Of a stretch of 34,814 nucleotides of DNA, positions 1 to 9,600 are shown piece by piece. The stretch is taken from assembly GCA_030147755.1 (NCBI GenBank), contig JASBUW010000154.1:1-34814 (forward strand). The letters run 5' to 3'. The DNA is from Parachlamydiaceae bacterium (lineage in GTDB: Bacteria; Chlamydiota; Chlamydiia; Chlamydiales; Parachlamydiaceae). The translations under genes and the position numbers were made by a program. How positions within the stretch are numbered: the stretch's first letter is position 1; each line of letters begins with the position of its first letter. The notes under the pieces were generated by a model. That model did not search any database and had not been told where the DNA came from. It saw only the letters and a program-made list of their open reading frames with translations.

Positions 1-132
1 CGCTGTTTTGCTTGGATGCAAAGAAAATTTAGGCGCCTGTGTATTCGATGGGAAAGACGAAAGCAATACTGGAATGGTTTTATGTTATTAGGCATGGCTT
101 GGATGTGGTTGACAAGATTACTTTACGGATAG
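1..132 (+). pseudogene. C-terminal fragment of an IS5/IS4-type DDE transposase
   Basis: The frame is open from the first base to a TAG at 130-132 and reads RCFAWMQRKFRRLCIRWERR, then a hydrophobic Trp-rich end (WMWLTRLLYG). This matches the usual C-terminus of IS5-family DDE transposases, where an Arg/Lys-rich FAW-x-xRRL-x-xRWER helix follows the catalytic Glu region. Only 43 residues are inside the window, so I cannot tell whether the element is intact to the left. No terminal inverted repeat is obvious in the 90 bases after the stop. It marks a mobile-element edge beside the RCC1 gene. Confidence 0.72.
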
Positions 133-222
133 GTTCTTAAAATTTCATTTTCAAATCTTAAATTAATAGTACGTTAGATCTAAATTTTAAAAGAGCTAGT
201 TTTTTAAATTCAGGATGACAAT

Positions 223-3200
223 ATGCGTTTCATAAAAATGCTAAAATTTTTCATGTGTTTCTTTCTTTTATCAGGACAGTTATCTGCTGTTTGTGATCCG
301 GGTGTCATAGCCATTGCAGGGGGAGGCGGCCATTCTCTTGCTCTTCGATCTGATGGAACTGTTTGGGCCTGGGGAGATAACACGTCTGGTCAGTTAGGGA
401 ATGGGACGACGACTAGTTCAAGTGTTCCTGTGAAAATCAGCAATTTATCAGGTGTCACTGCTATTGCAGCAGGATTGAATCATTCTCTTGCGCTTAGGGC
501 TGATGGAACGGTTTGGGCTTGGGGGAACAATACCTTTGGACAATTGGGAAATAACACGAATACAAATTCAAATATTCCTGTGCAAGTGAGTAATTTAACC
601 AACATGGTCGCTATTGCAGCGGGCTATAACCATTCGCTTGCTCTCCTCGATGAGGGACTCGTCATGACTTGGGGAGATAATATTGCCGGACAGCTGGGAG
701 ATGGTTCGAATACGAATTCGAATATTCCGGTGCTGGTTAACAATTTAGCAGATGTAAAAGCCATTGCAGGAGGAGAAAAGCATTCCTTGGCTCTCATGAA
801 TGATGGAATCGCCATGGCTTGGGGAAGCAATGCTTTCGGTCAATTAGGAGATAGCTCGAACACAGATTCGAATGTTCCCGTACAGGTCAGCAGCTTAACC
901 ACTATAAAAGCCATTGCAGCAGGAGGGACTCATTCTCTTGCTATCGCAAGTGATGGATTGGCTTGGGCTTGGGGAAGAAATAATTTTGGCCAGCTGGGAA
1001 ATGGAACAAATGCGAATGCGAATACTCCCGTGCAGGTGAGCAGTTTAACAACCGTAAAAGCTATTGCAGGTGGGGGAGAGCATTCATTGGCTCTTCTCGA
1101 TAATGGAACAGTCATGACTTGGGGAAGAAATAATTTTGGCCAGCTGGGAAATGGGACAACTATTCCGTCGACTGTTCCTGTGCAAGTGAGTAATTTAGCA
1201 AATGCGATCGCGATTGCCGCAGGAGCTAATCATTCTTTAGCTATTAAGAGTGATGGAACAGTCATGGCTTGGGGAAGAAATGATGTGGGGCAATTGGGAA
1301 ATGAGACAATGAGGAATGCTTCTGCGCCTGTGCAAGTCATCAATTTGAAAGGTGTGGGAGTAAAAACTATCGCAGCAGGATCATTTCATTCTCTCGCATT
1401 GATGACTGATGGAACAGTGCGAACATGGGGAAATAATTCTTTTGGCCAGCTAGGAAATGGGCAGATCGTGTGTTCAAATATTCCTGTTGAGGTGATTAAT
1501 TTCACACCAGAGGGGATTTTGACAAATATCATTGCGATTGCGGGAGGAGGAAGCCATTCGCTAGCTCTTGCGGCTAATGGAAACGTCTATGCTTGGGGAG
1601 ATAACCTTGATGGTCAATTAGGGAATGGAACGAATACGGAATCAGCTTTTCCTGTCCAAGTACAAAACTTATCAGGAGTGATTGCCATTGCAGCCGGTGA
1701 GTTTCATTCTCTTGCTCTTAGAAGTGATGGAAGCGTATGGGCATGGGGAAATAACATAGATGGTCAATTGGGAGATGGGACAAATAATAATGCCAATTCG
1801 CCGGTACAAGTGAATAGTTTGATGAATGTAATTGCTATTGGAGCTGGGCAATTTCATTCTTTGGCCATTACAAGCGATGGGATGGGATGGGCTTGGGGAG
1901 ATAATGGGGAAGGTCAGTTGGGAGATGGAACGCAGACAAACTCAAATGTGCCTGTGCAGGTTTCCGGTCTCATGTGTGCGATTACGATTGATGGAGGAGA
2001 TTTTCATTCCGTGTCTTATACGAGCGATGGAATCAGTTGGGCGTGGGGAGAAAATGTTGATGGTCAGCTTGGTGATGGAACAAATAACAATTCATTAACT
2101 CCTATAGTTGTCAATTTAATAGATATGTCAGCTGTGACTGCAGGCGCTCTTTATTCTCTTGGTCTCACCAGCAATGGCCTAGCATGGGGGTGGGGAAATA
2201 ACTTGGATGGTCAATTAGGAAATGGCTCAACAATGAGCACGAATACTCCTGGACAAGTCAGTTATCTCGCACTAGTAAAAAACCTGGCGGCAGGTAATTC
2301 TCACTCTCTTGCACTCACAAGTGATGGAACCATTTGGGCGTGGGGAAATAACTCTTGCGGTCAGCTAGGTGATGGCAGTAATACGGATTCACTTGTTCCT
2401 ATCCTGCCGATTTTAACTCCCGTTGCTACGGCAACACCTACTAGTCAGACGTTTTGTAGCGGTCTGTCAACGAATATTGAGTTGTCATCTAATATCACTG
2501 GAACGACATTTGCATGGACAGTTATTCAAACAAATGTGAGTGGAGGATCAGAGGAATCTGGTCTTTCGATAGTGCAAACTTTAATAGCGACTTCTACGGT
2601 ACCTGGAACAGCGGTGTATACAATTACACCGATAGATCCTAATGGATGTATAGGTACGCCGATTACAGTCACCATTACCGTTAATCCGGCACCGGTCATA
2701 TTAGCAACGCCATCCAATCAAACCATTTGCAGTGGGCAGACAACAAATATCGCTCTAACCTCCAATATGGCTGGTACCACATTTACATGGACAGCGACGC
2801 AAATAGGTGTGAATGGTGCCGCAAACGGATCTGGTCCTTTAATCACACAAACTTTAACCACCCTTTCTACTACTTCAGGAGTGGCAATTTATACAGTGAC
2901 ACCTATCGGCCCTAATGGATGTATAGGTATTCCTATTACAATCACAATTACCGTGCAAGACTGCACGCCGCCTATTCCGCCGATTCCACCTATTCCGCCT
3001 ATTCCACCCCTACCTATTGCACCGCTTCCTCCTACCCATTTTCATGGAAAGGTGAGAGAAAATAAATTTGCCGCACAAACTAGTTTCACGCATGTTCTAT
3101 CCTGGAAACCTAGTGGGGATCCATCAGTTGTGGGATATCGCCTTTTTCAAGGAGATCAATTGATTAGAACGATTGCTGCAAATGGGCCTTTCCGTGTTTC

Positions 3201-3300
3201 GCTAAATAATCGTCGCGACAACAGGATTTATACGTATCGATTGATAGCTTTTAATGCACAAGATATTGAAAGCCAGTCTTTAATAGTTGTGTTAGAATAA
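223..3300 (+). CDS. Exported RCC1-repeat protein: two predicted 7-bladed propellers plus Ig/PKD-like and FN3-like domains
   Basis: The 1025-residue protein starts with a Sec-type signal peptide (residues 1 to about 22, ending LSAVC). Fourteen RCC1 repeats of about 50 residues follow (about 28-725), each with an HSLAL...GxxWAWGxN...GQLGxG pattern. Fourteen blades is exactly two seven-bladed propellers. Two PKD/Ig-like modules (about 733-821 and 822-912, each with a TxCSG start and a PNGCIG near the end), a Pro-Ile repeat linker (about 913-937) and an FN3-like C-terminal domain (938-1025) complete it. RCC1 propellers usually bind proteins or nucleotides, and in amoebal symbionts such proteins are effector candidates. 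AGGA at 212-215 supports this start. The CPBP protease gene begins 12 bases after the stop, suggesting one transcript. The partner and function are unknown. Confidence 0.88.
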   Translation: MRFIKMLKFFMCFFLLSGQLSAVCDPGVIAIAGGGGHSLALRSDGTVWAWGDNTSGQLGNGTTTSSSVPVKISNLSGVTAIAAGLNHSLALRADGTVWAWGNNTFGQLGNNTNTNSNIPVQVSNLTNMVAIAAGYNHSLALLDEGLVMTWGDNIAGQLGDGSNTNSNIPVLVNNLADVKAIAGGEKHSLALMNDGIAMAWGSNAFGQLGDSSNTDSNVPVQVSSLTTIKAIAAGGTHSLAIASDGLAWAWGRNNFGQLGNGTNANANTPVQVSSLTTVKAIAGGGEHSLALLDNGTVMTWGRNNFGQLGNGTTIPSTVPVQVSNLANAIAIAAGANHSLAIKSDGTVMAWGRNDVGQLGNETMRNASAPVQVINLKGVGVKTIAAGSFHSLALMTDGTVRTWGNNSFGQLGNGQIVCSNIPVEVINFTPEGILTNIIAIAGGGSHSLALAANGNVYAWGDNLDGQLGNGTNTESAFPVQVQNLSGVIAIAAGEFHSLALRSDGSVWAWGNNIDGQLGDGTNNNANSPVQVNSLMNVIAIGAGQFHSLAITSDGMGWAWGDNGEGQLGDGTQTNSNVPVQVSGLMCAITIDGGDFHSVSYTSDGISWAWGENVDGQLGDGTNNNSLTPIVVNLIDMSAVTAGALYSLGLTSNGLAWGWGNNLDGQLGNGSTMSTNTPGQVSYLALVKNLAAGNSHSLALTSDGTIWAWGNNSCGQLGDGSNTDSLVPILPILTPVATATPTSQTFCSGLSTNIELSSNITGTTFAWTVIQTNVSGGSEESGLSIVQTLIATSTVPGTAVYTITPIDPNGCIGTPITVTITVNPAPVILATPSNQTICSGQTTNIALTSNMAGTTFTWTATQIGVNGAANGSGPLITQTLTTLSTTSGVAIYTVTPIGPNGCIGIPITITITVQDCTPPIPPIPPIPPIPPLPIAPLPPTHFHGKVRENKFAAQTSFTHVLSWKPSGDPSVVGYRLFQGDQLIRTIAANGPFRVSLNNRRDNRIYTYRLIAFNAQDIESQSLIVVLE

Positions 3301-3312
3301 AGGAATATTGTC

Positions 3313-4182
3313 ATGGTAGAAGCAGTCGATATACAGCAACAATTGCAAGAAAAATGGATGATTTTTTGGTGGGCTCTGGGGATGGGCCTGATAGCGTTAG
3401 GCATTGCTTGGTTTAAGGGAGCTTTTCATTCTTTTCATGTGAGTGCGTATCCTATTATCCGAGGACAAGATGTCTTAAAGGGATTTACCTATTTTATTGT
3501 GATAGAAATGGTTCTCATGCCAGCTGCTTTTAGTATGGTGGTTTTAGATATCGCACATTTAGATGCAGCGACAAAAGGCGGGCTTCAGCTGATCATGATG
3601 ATAGGAGGCTTTTTAGGAGTTTTCATGGCTTATAAAGAATTAACACATGAACAACGACGACAGCTCTGGCAGCAAACAGAAGTTCCTTGGTATGAGCATG
3701 TGAAGGTGGGCATTATCGCTTGGTTTATCTGCTATCCTTTTGTGGTGGCTTTTGGCCAAGGATTGTCTTTATTGACTTGGTATCTTTTCCATCATACGGC
3801 GATTGAACAAGTGGCTGTGCAAAATTTGCGTCAGGTGATGATGCATCCCTGGGTATTTGGACTCATGGCATTGGGTGTTGTAACGCTTGTGCCTTTTACG
3901 GAAGAGTATCTTTTTCGAGGACTTTTACAAAATTGGTTAAAACGTCGTTTACATCATCCTGCAATCGCGATTGTCCTCAGTTCTTTTATTTTTGCTTTAT
4001 TTCATTATTCAACCAGTCAAGGATTAACCAATTTCGAATTACTCTGTTCTTTATTCATATTGGGTTGTGTATTGGGCTTTGTTTATGAACGACAACGTTC
4101 CTTATGGGCTTCTATCAGTCTGCATAGCTTTTTTAATTTAATGAGCCTGGGATTGATTTTTGTCGAATCTTCGCCTTTATAA
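3313..4182 (+). CDS. CPBP (Abi/CAAX-like) family intramembrane glutamic protease
   Basis: This 289-residue polytopic membrane protein has about seven to eight hydrophobic segments. The family motifs are present in order: EEYLFRG (E197, E198, R202), FALFH with H231, and HSFFN with H271 and N275. These are the catalytic residues of CPBP/Rce1-type intramembrane proteases. Bacterial members cleave or process membrane proteins or peptides, and some act in self-immunity; the substrate here cannot be read from sequence. AGGA at 3301-3304 precedes the ATG, and the gene lies 12 bases after the RCC1 gene, so co-transcription is likely. The length is normal and no catalytic residue is missing. Confidence 0.88.
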   Translation: MVEAVDIQQQLQEKWMIFWWALGMGLIALGIAWFKGAFHSFHVSAYPIIRGQDVLKGFTYFIVIEMVLMPAAFSMVVLDIAHLDAATKGGLQLIMMIGGFLGVFMAYKELTHEQRRQLWQQTEVPWYEHVKVGIIAWFICYPFVVAFGQGLSLLTWYLFHHTAIEQVAVQNLRQVMMHPWVFGLMALGVVTLVPFTEEYLFRGLLQNWLKRRLHHPAIAIVLSSFIFALFHYSTSQGLTNFELLCSLFILGCVLGFVYERQRSLWASISLHSFFNLMSLGLIFVESSPL

Positions 4183-4210
4183 ACCTGTTCTATCCTTAAA
4201 AAAGGTTTTT
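4181..4210 (+). terminator. Weak possible terminator after the RCC1-CPBP pair
   Basis: AAACCT (4181-4186) can pair with AGGTTT (4203-4208), with a nested CCTT/AAGG, and a short T run follows. The stem is short and AT-rich, so the call is tentative. It sits directly at the end of the CPBP gene. Confidence 0.3.
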
Positions 4211-4256
4211 GTAGTAAGATGGAAATAATCAATAAGTACACCTGTTTTTAACTTTT

Positions 4257-5033
4257 ATGGCCTGTCAAGTAATGCTTTATAAAGTATCGGTTTACGGTAT
4301 TTCAGATATTGGACTTGTTCGTCACAATAATGAAGATTTTTGGAAGCAATTGCTGGACGAGCAGTTTTTTGTCTTAGCCGATGGAATGGGCGGACATAAA
4401 GCAGGAGAAGTCGCTTCTAAAGAGTGCGCCAATTATTTATGTGCTCTCTTTCGACAATCTTTTTCTTCTTCTCTTCCCTCTCTTGTACTAACACAAGAAC
4501 GTTTGTCTGAGATGATTCAACAAGTCAATCTCATGATTTATCAAATGGGACGAGAAAATCCGGGATTAAAAGGAATGGGAACGACCTTATGCTGCCTACT
4601 CTTTCATCCTGAAGGGTTGATTTACGGCCATGTGGGAGATAGCCGCATTTATCGTTTTCGCGCTCATCAATTAGAGCAAATCACCCAGGATCACTCCCTT
4701 TTAAGAGAGCTCATTGAATTGGGCCAGTTAAGCGAGCAGCAAGCAGAAGATTTTCTTTATAAAAATATCATCACCAAAGCCGTTGGAACCGAACCTTTTG
4801 TTAAACCTACGATTAAACATACTTCGGTGGAAGTAGGAGATGTGTTCTTAATGTGCACGGATGGTCTCACAGATCTCGTTAATCATGAAGACATCCAAAC
4901 GATTTTACAAGAGGCTCCTGAGCAGGAAATCGCCAAACAATTAGTTAAGCGTGCGAAGCAAAAGGGGGGGTATGATAATATTACCGTCGTTGTGGTAAAG
5001 GTTCACAATAAATATGAATCGCATCTATCTTGA
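4257..5033 (+). CDS. PP2C-family Ser/Thr protein phosphatase (Stp/PrpC type)
   Basis: All PP2C (PPM) motifs are present: GLVRHNNEDFW near residue 19, the metal-binding DGMGGH (D42, G43), GTTLCCLL at 108-115, GHVGDSRIYR at 124-133, TQDHSL at 143-148, CTDGLTDLV with D202, and GGYDNITVVVV with D240. The protein is predicted to be a cytosolic Mn/Mg-dependent phosphatase that reverses Hanks-type kinase phosphorylation. At 258 residues it is a minimal catalytic domain. Neither ATG 4257 nor the in-frame ATG 4272 has a clear Shine-Dalgarno sequence, so the start is uncertain by five codons. The 3' end overlaps the next gene by 20 bases, which implies translational coupling. From memory, Chlamydia has the same neighbour pair (CT259-CT258). 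Confidence 0.93.
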   Translation: MACQVMLYKVSVYGISDIGLVRHNNEDFWKQLLDEQFFVLADGMGGHKAGEVASKECANYLCALFRQSFSSSLPSLVLTQERLSEMIQQVNLMIYQMGRENPGLKGMGTTLCCLLFHPEGLIYGHVGDSRIYRFRAHQLEQITQDHSLLRELIELGQLSEQQAEDFLYKNIITKAVGTEPFVKPTIKHTSVEVGDVFLMCTDGLTDLVNHEDIQTILQEAPEQEIAKQLVKRAKQKGGYDNITVVVVKVHNKYESHLS

Positions 5034-6153
5034 TTATAACGCTAGCACGCCTCTTGATCCCCGCGTCTTAAAAGTCCTTGTCAAAGAACTAGAAGAAGAG
5101 GGGAATCCTTCGAGCCTTCATTTTCACGGACAACGTTGTCGACGTGTATTAGATGAAAGTCGTCAAACCATTGCCCGTTTTTTTCATGTGAAACCCCATG
5201 AGGTCATTTTTACTTCCGGAGGAACGGAAGGAGCTGCTCTCTTAATTCAAGGTGTGATGTCGCGCCATCCAACGGGTCATATTCTTTCTTCCGGGACTGA
5301 ACATGCGTGTGTCTATCAAACACTAAAAGAATTAGAGAAAAAAGGAGCTTCTGTTACGTTCTTGCCCACAGGACAATGGGGAGCTGTTAATCCGGAGGAT
5401 GTTGAACGCGCCATTCAACCGGATACGCGGTTGATGACTTTTATGGCTGCCAACAATGAAACAGGAGTATTGACGGATCTAGCTCCGCTTGCAGCCCTTG
5501 CTCAACGCCATCGCATTCCTTTGATTGTGGATGGTGTGGCTTGGCTAGGAAAAGCGTCAAATCCGCTTCCACCGGGCGTCTCAGCTGCTTTTTTTAGCGG
5601 ACATAAAATTTATGCGCCTAAAGGCACAGGTTTTTGCCTATGTTCATCTGCTCTAAAATTGACACCGCTGTTTTTTGGGGGGCATCAAGAATATCAACGA
5701 CGAGCGGGTACGGAGAATCTTCCGGGGATAGTGGCCATGGCGGAGGCCATCCGTCTTTTACAGCAAGAACAAGAAATTGCCATTGCACATATGCGACAAC
5801 TACGCGATGAGTTTGAACAAGAATTACAAACACATTTAGTGGATGTAGTGGTGAACGGAGCAGGCCCTCGACTAAGTAATACCACTAATCTGGCTTTTTT
5901 AGGAGTAGATGGAGAGTCCTTGCTCATGAACTTAGATATGGAAGGCATTTCGGTGAGCCATGGCTCTGCTTGTTCGTCAGGTGCTTTGGAGCCTTCCCGC
6001 ATTCTTTTGGCCATGGATATGCCTATGAAGCAAGCCTTAGCATCCATTCGCTTTTCATTGGGCAGAACAACCACAAAAGCGCACATGCAAACAGCTGCGG
6101 ATATTGTGATACGCCTAGTAAAGCGTTTGCGATCTTTAAAAAATCGAGCTTAA
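5014..6153 (+). CDS. Cysteine desulfurase-like PLP enzyme (NifS/IscS family)
   Basis: The 379-residue protein starts with the typical YLDYNASTPLDP and has SGGTEG (68-73, phosphate-binding), the PLP lysine K198 in FSGHKIYAPKG, RAGTENLPG (230-238), and the sulfur-carrying C320 in SHGSACSSGALEPS. Cysteine desulfurases take sulfur from L-cysteine as a persulfide for Fe-S cluster and tRNA thiolation pathways. One oddity is that the usual D-A-V-Q around the cofactor ring reads D173-G-V-A, so the conserved Gln that contacts PLP is replaced by Ala176. The start lies inside the PP2C gene (20-base overlap). The stop overlaps the convergent DivIC-like gene by four bases. Confidence 0.9.
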   Translation: MNRIYLDYNASTPLDPRVLKVLVKELEEEGNPSSLHFHGQRCRRVLDESRQTIARFFHVKPHEVIFTSGGTEGAALLIQGVMSRHPTGHILSSGTEHACVYQTLKELEKKGASVTFLPTGQWGAVNPEDVERAIQPDTRLMTFMAANNETGVLTDLAPLAALAQRHRIPLIVDGVAWLGKASNPLPPGVSAAFFSGHKIYAPKGTGFCLCSSALKLTPLFFGGHQEYQRRAGTENLPGIVAMAEAIRLLQQEQEIAIAHMRQLRDEFEQELQTHLVDVVVNGAGPRLSNTTNLAFLGVDGESLLMNLDMEGISVSHGSACSSGALEPSRILLAMDMPMKQALASIRFSLGRTTTKAHMQTAADIVIRLVKRLRSLKNRA

Positions 6154-6446
6154 AGATTCTCCGAATAAAAATAGACTTTCTGTTGTCCTTCCGGAAGGAG
6201 TCCTAAGTTCTTCATCAAGGTCAGCTCAATCCACGCTAGATCATTGTGACTACTCATTTGTACTTGCAAATTTTTTTGTTGATGCAGCACCTGTTGTTTT
6301 TCCTGCTGAAGAGCAAGCAATTGTTCTGTCAGTTGCTTGTAGAGGTGATCGCGTTTTTTAAGGCCTTGTTCATATAAAATGATGCACACAAAAAGAAAAG
6401 CAATGACCCACCAAGAACGCATAAAAATAGAGTGAAAAATGGACAT
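6150..6446 (-). CDS. DivIC/FtsB-like septum protein (one TM segment and coiled coil)
   Basis: This 98-residue protein has a short N-terminus, one membrane helix (about 11-27, WWVIAFLFVCIILYEQG), a Gln/Leu-rich coiled coil (about 30-65), and a conserved-looking end, LMKNLGLLPEGQQKVYF. That arrangement and the ...LG-x-x-PGExxV-like end are typical of DivIC/FtsB, bitopic proteins that bridge FtsL and other divisome parts. Chlamydiae lack FtsZ but keep some divisome proteins, so the call is plausible but rests on pattern only. ATG 6446 has no strong Shine-Dalgarno; the internal ATG 6422 would leave the TM segment intact. The gene converges on the cysteine desulfurase gene with a four-base overlap. 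Confidence 0.6.
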   Translation of the reverse strand: MSIFHSIFMRSWWVIAFLFVCIILYEQGLKKRDHLYKQLTEQLLALQQEKQQVLHQQKNLQVQMSSHNDLAWIELTLMKNLGLLPEGQQKVYFYSENL

Positions 6447-6475
6447 ATGATTTTAAATGTAAGAGAAGAGGCGCA

Positions 6476-6575
6476 TGATGGGTAAAAGGACAAACGACCT
6501 TAACGACAAACGGCAAAAAGGACTAAAATCATGATTGCCGTTTGTCGTTAAGGTCGTTTGTCCTTTTACCCATCA
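6476..6575. repeat. Perfect 41-bp inverted repeat (GTCGTT/AACGAC palindrome family, copy 1)
   Basis: Arms 6476-6516 and 6535-6575 are exact reverse complements over 41 bases around an 18-base loop. The arms contain GACAAACGACCTTAACGAC, which recurs with small changes at 21657-21731 and 29820-29965. It lies between the start of the DivIC-like gene and the end of the first giant paralogue, both on the minus strand. It could end that transcript, but there is no clean T run, so a MITE-like or REP-like mobile palindrome is a better description. Confidence 0.93.
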
Positions 6576-6613
6576 ATTGCGTCACTCTTAAAATGTAATA
6601 AATATTGAGATTG

Positions 6614-9600
6614 CTAGCTATTTTGAACATAGTTCGCTAAATCGTTTAAAAATTCAACCAAGATTTTAACCTCTTGTGAATTTAAACCGGGATTAATACG
6701 AATATTTAGTAGCGCTTGATTATCCTCTGAAGGAATATCATTCAGATTGAGGTGATAAAATCCAAAACTTCCTCTTGTATGAGCTTTGATATTGTGTTCT
6801 TCTAGTTTTTTAAAGAATAAAGCATACACTTCTTTTTTCAGAACTTTATCGCCTAATAGCTTAATGTCAATAAAACTTGCCTCCATACTACGATCAACCG
6901 TACATACTTTAACATGAGGATTATTGCCGGGTTTTAAATAATCAGGTACTTGATCCAATACTTGACGCGTATTGTTAAAGATTTGCTGACGATAGGTCTC
7001 CATATGGGTAAAAGCACACTGATTGGCTAAACAAAACCATTGTTGGCTTAAAGGATCCGTTTGATAAATTTCGTCAGAAACTAAATGATCGAATGCTTTC
7101 CATTGTTTAGCGCCATTGTTAATCATATAAAAAGGTGCGCCATAATAATTATCCATTCCCAACATGTCAAATTTTTGTCCACTATGGAAGAAGATAAAGT
7201 TCAGTTTTCCCTCTTGAATTTCTTTAGAAAATCTTTTCAATAATAATTCATGTTTTTTTGAATTGACATAGTCGATTGTTCCATCTACCGCAATTGTCAG
7301 ATGCTTGGTATTCTCCTTTTTGTCTAAAAGAGCTTGGATTTCTTCTTCAAGATTGCTGGCTTCATAATGATTATGCTGACTATGAATATGAATGTTGTGA
7401 TTGAATTCACCTATATAGAGATCAATTTGCTGAATTGCAGGATCATTCAACACTTCGTTTGTTGTGCGATTTGATCCAATAAAATGTCTTTCTTCAAAGT
7501 AAGAGCCCGGCGTATAGACCCGTTCCATATGAGGACGGTCTGCTTTAACCGCTGCATTGATTCCCGCAAATATATTCATGGCTGATTTTGCAATTCCTGT
7601 TGTAACAAGCCCTTGCAATTCTTGGGGAATAAGCGTGAGTTGATCTTTATAAATTTGTTGAAAATCACTTTGTTTAAACGGAGTGGTGAGGACAAGCAGC
7701 GTCGCAATTTCACAATGGGCAAGCTCAATGGCTTGAGTAAATTTATTAAAATCTTCTTGTCGGTTTTTTGCTGTGGCGAGATGTTGTAACAGGCGATAGA
7801 AACTCGTTTGCACTAATTGGCGCATTTCCGGATTTTGATTAATAGATGCCCATTTGGCTTCATCTATTTTTTCTATTAACCCTGCAACCAATTGTAAAGT
7901 CGATTGACCTAAAATAACTTGATAAGAATCATGGGGAGAAGAAGTTAATTGACTTTTCCATTGTGTAAATATGTTGGTGGCTAAAATATCTTTAGGATTG
8001 GCAAAATAAAGAGCATTTTTTCCAATTGGGGCATAATCTACCATTTCTCCTGTTCCACTGAGATTCTCAGACGCCAAATTAAGAAATTTGTTTAATCCCA
8101 TAAAATTAAACATGAGTTCTCTTCCTCTGACTCCTCCTAAGCGCAATCCCGTATGATTAATAAAATTTTCAAGTTTTCCGCTTACATATATATTTTTTGT
8201 ATCCGACATTTGATAAATAAATTCTTTCGGATTGTTAAATGTTTGACCAAAAAGAGATTGATTTTCTACAAAGCGATTTTCAAAGTATTCTGGATTAGAA
8301 AAAAGGGGAAGAGGCTGCAGAATGTTTGCCCCTTTCAAGTTTGTTTGACAAATGCTTACTAGTTGCACACGAATAAACATGTGTAATCTTTGCTCATCTT
8401 CTGGAGTTTGACAAATAGAAGGTGTTTGTCTTTTTATCTCTTGAATGGCTTGATGGATCGCTTGGTCCATTAAAGCTTCATAATGCTTAAATTTTTCTTC
8501 AAACGTTTGATTTTTTTCTGCCTGAGATTCGGTCACAATTTCATCTTTCAAAAATGGAGTCAAATCCACTAAAAGGGGGACTTCTAAATGTTGATTGTAA
8601 CCCGTCTCTACATTGTTAGCTTGTTGAAAATGCTCAGTGATATGCGCGGCAATTCCTTGTTGCCAATCTTGCACAAGTTGTGCTTCATCAGGTGCATGTG
8701 TATTCAATACAGAAAATTTAGTCGGTAAAAGAGGTCCTGCATCCGTTGTATCTGTTAAAAGAAATTGACCACCTTGCAAAGCTTTTGTCGCTAACTGCTG
8801 TTGGACTTCTTCCAAGATAAAATATTCAAACGTACGCGCTTCACGATGATAAGTTCCCGGATTTTGAAATAAACCTAATTGAGATATTTCTTCCATTTTC
8901 TGTTGAACATCCTGAGGTAAATTACTAAAACTGAGGTGGGCGGACTTAGCTAAGTAATTAGCTGCTAAGAAGCTAATTTGCTTCTTGACGTTTTCATCTT
9001 TTGTTTTGCGATAAACATCCATTAAAAGAGCTAAATTCAAATGCCATTCAAAAGTCGATTTTTCTAAAGGAGTAGTTGAAGGATGAGATCTGTCTATAAA
9101 AGACTTAGCGCGTATTGCTTGTTGAAAACATTCTAAAAATTTAGAATAAGGAATACATTTATTCAACTGAACATTTAGCGATTCATTGCGAACGAGAATT
9201 TGCTTAATTTTATTGGGAATGGGTTGCGAATGATTCGCCTCATAATGCTTAACAGCTTGTTGCAATTGTGCTGTTAAAGCGATATGATGAGCCACGCATT
9301 TTGGAAGCTCTTTAGCTTTTACATGACGTTGTCTCATCTTGGAAGACTTTAATTTTTTATTGACTTTCTTCTCACTACGTTTCGCGTATTCAGCAAGCTG
9401 CTGAATAGTCTCTAATTCAGAATAAGGTCGATTGAATGCCGCTTGTACAAATTTAGCCTGATGTATGCGATGAGTCAGTTGATTTTCTATTTCTTCGTTT
9501 CTTATTAAAATTTGCTTCACTTGCTTAGGAATAGGCCGCATTGTTTGAGCTTCATATTGTTTAACTGCTTGTTTCAATTGCTCAGTCAATACAATATGAT

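Noticed and set aside
1832-2098. 88-codon frame inside the RCC1 gene
   Set aside because: It is a shadow frame caused by the repeated coding units.
5694-6086. 130-codon open frame on the minus strand inside the cysteine desulfurase gene
   Set aside because: It lies fully within a strongly conserved gene on the other strand and shows no domain or ribosome site.
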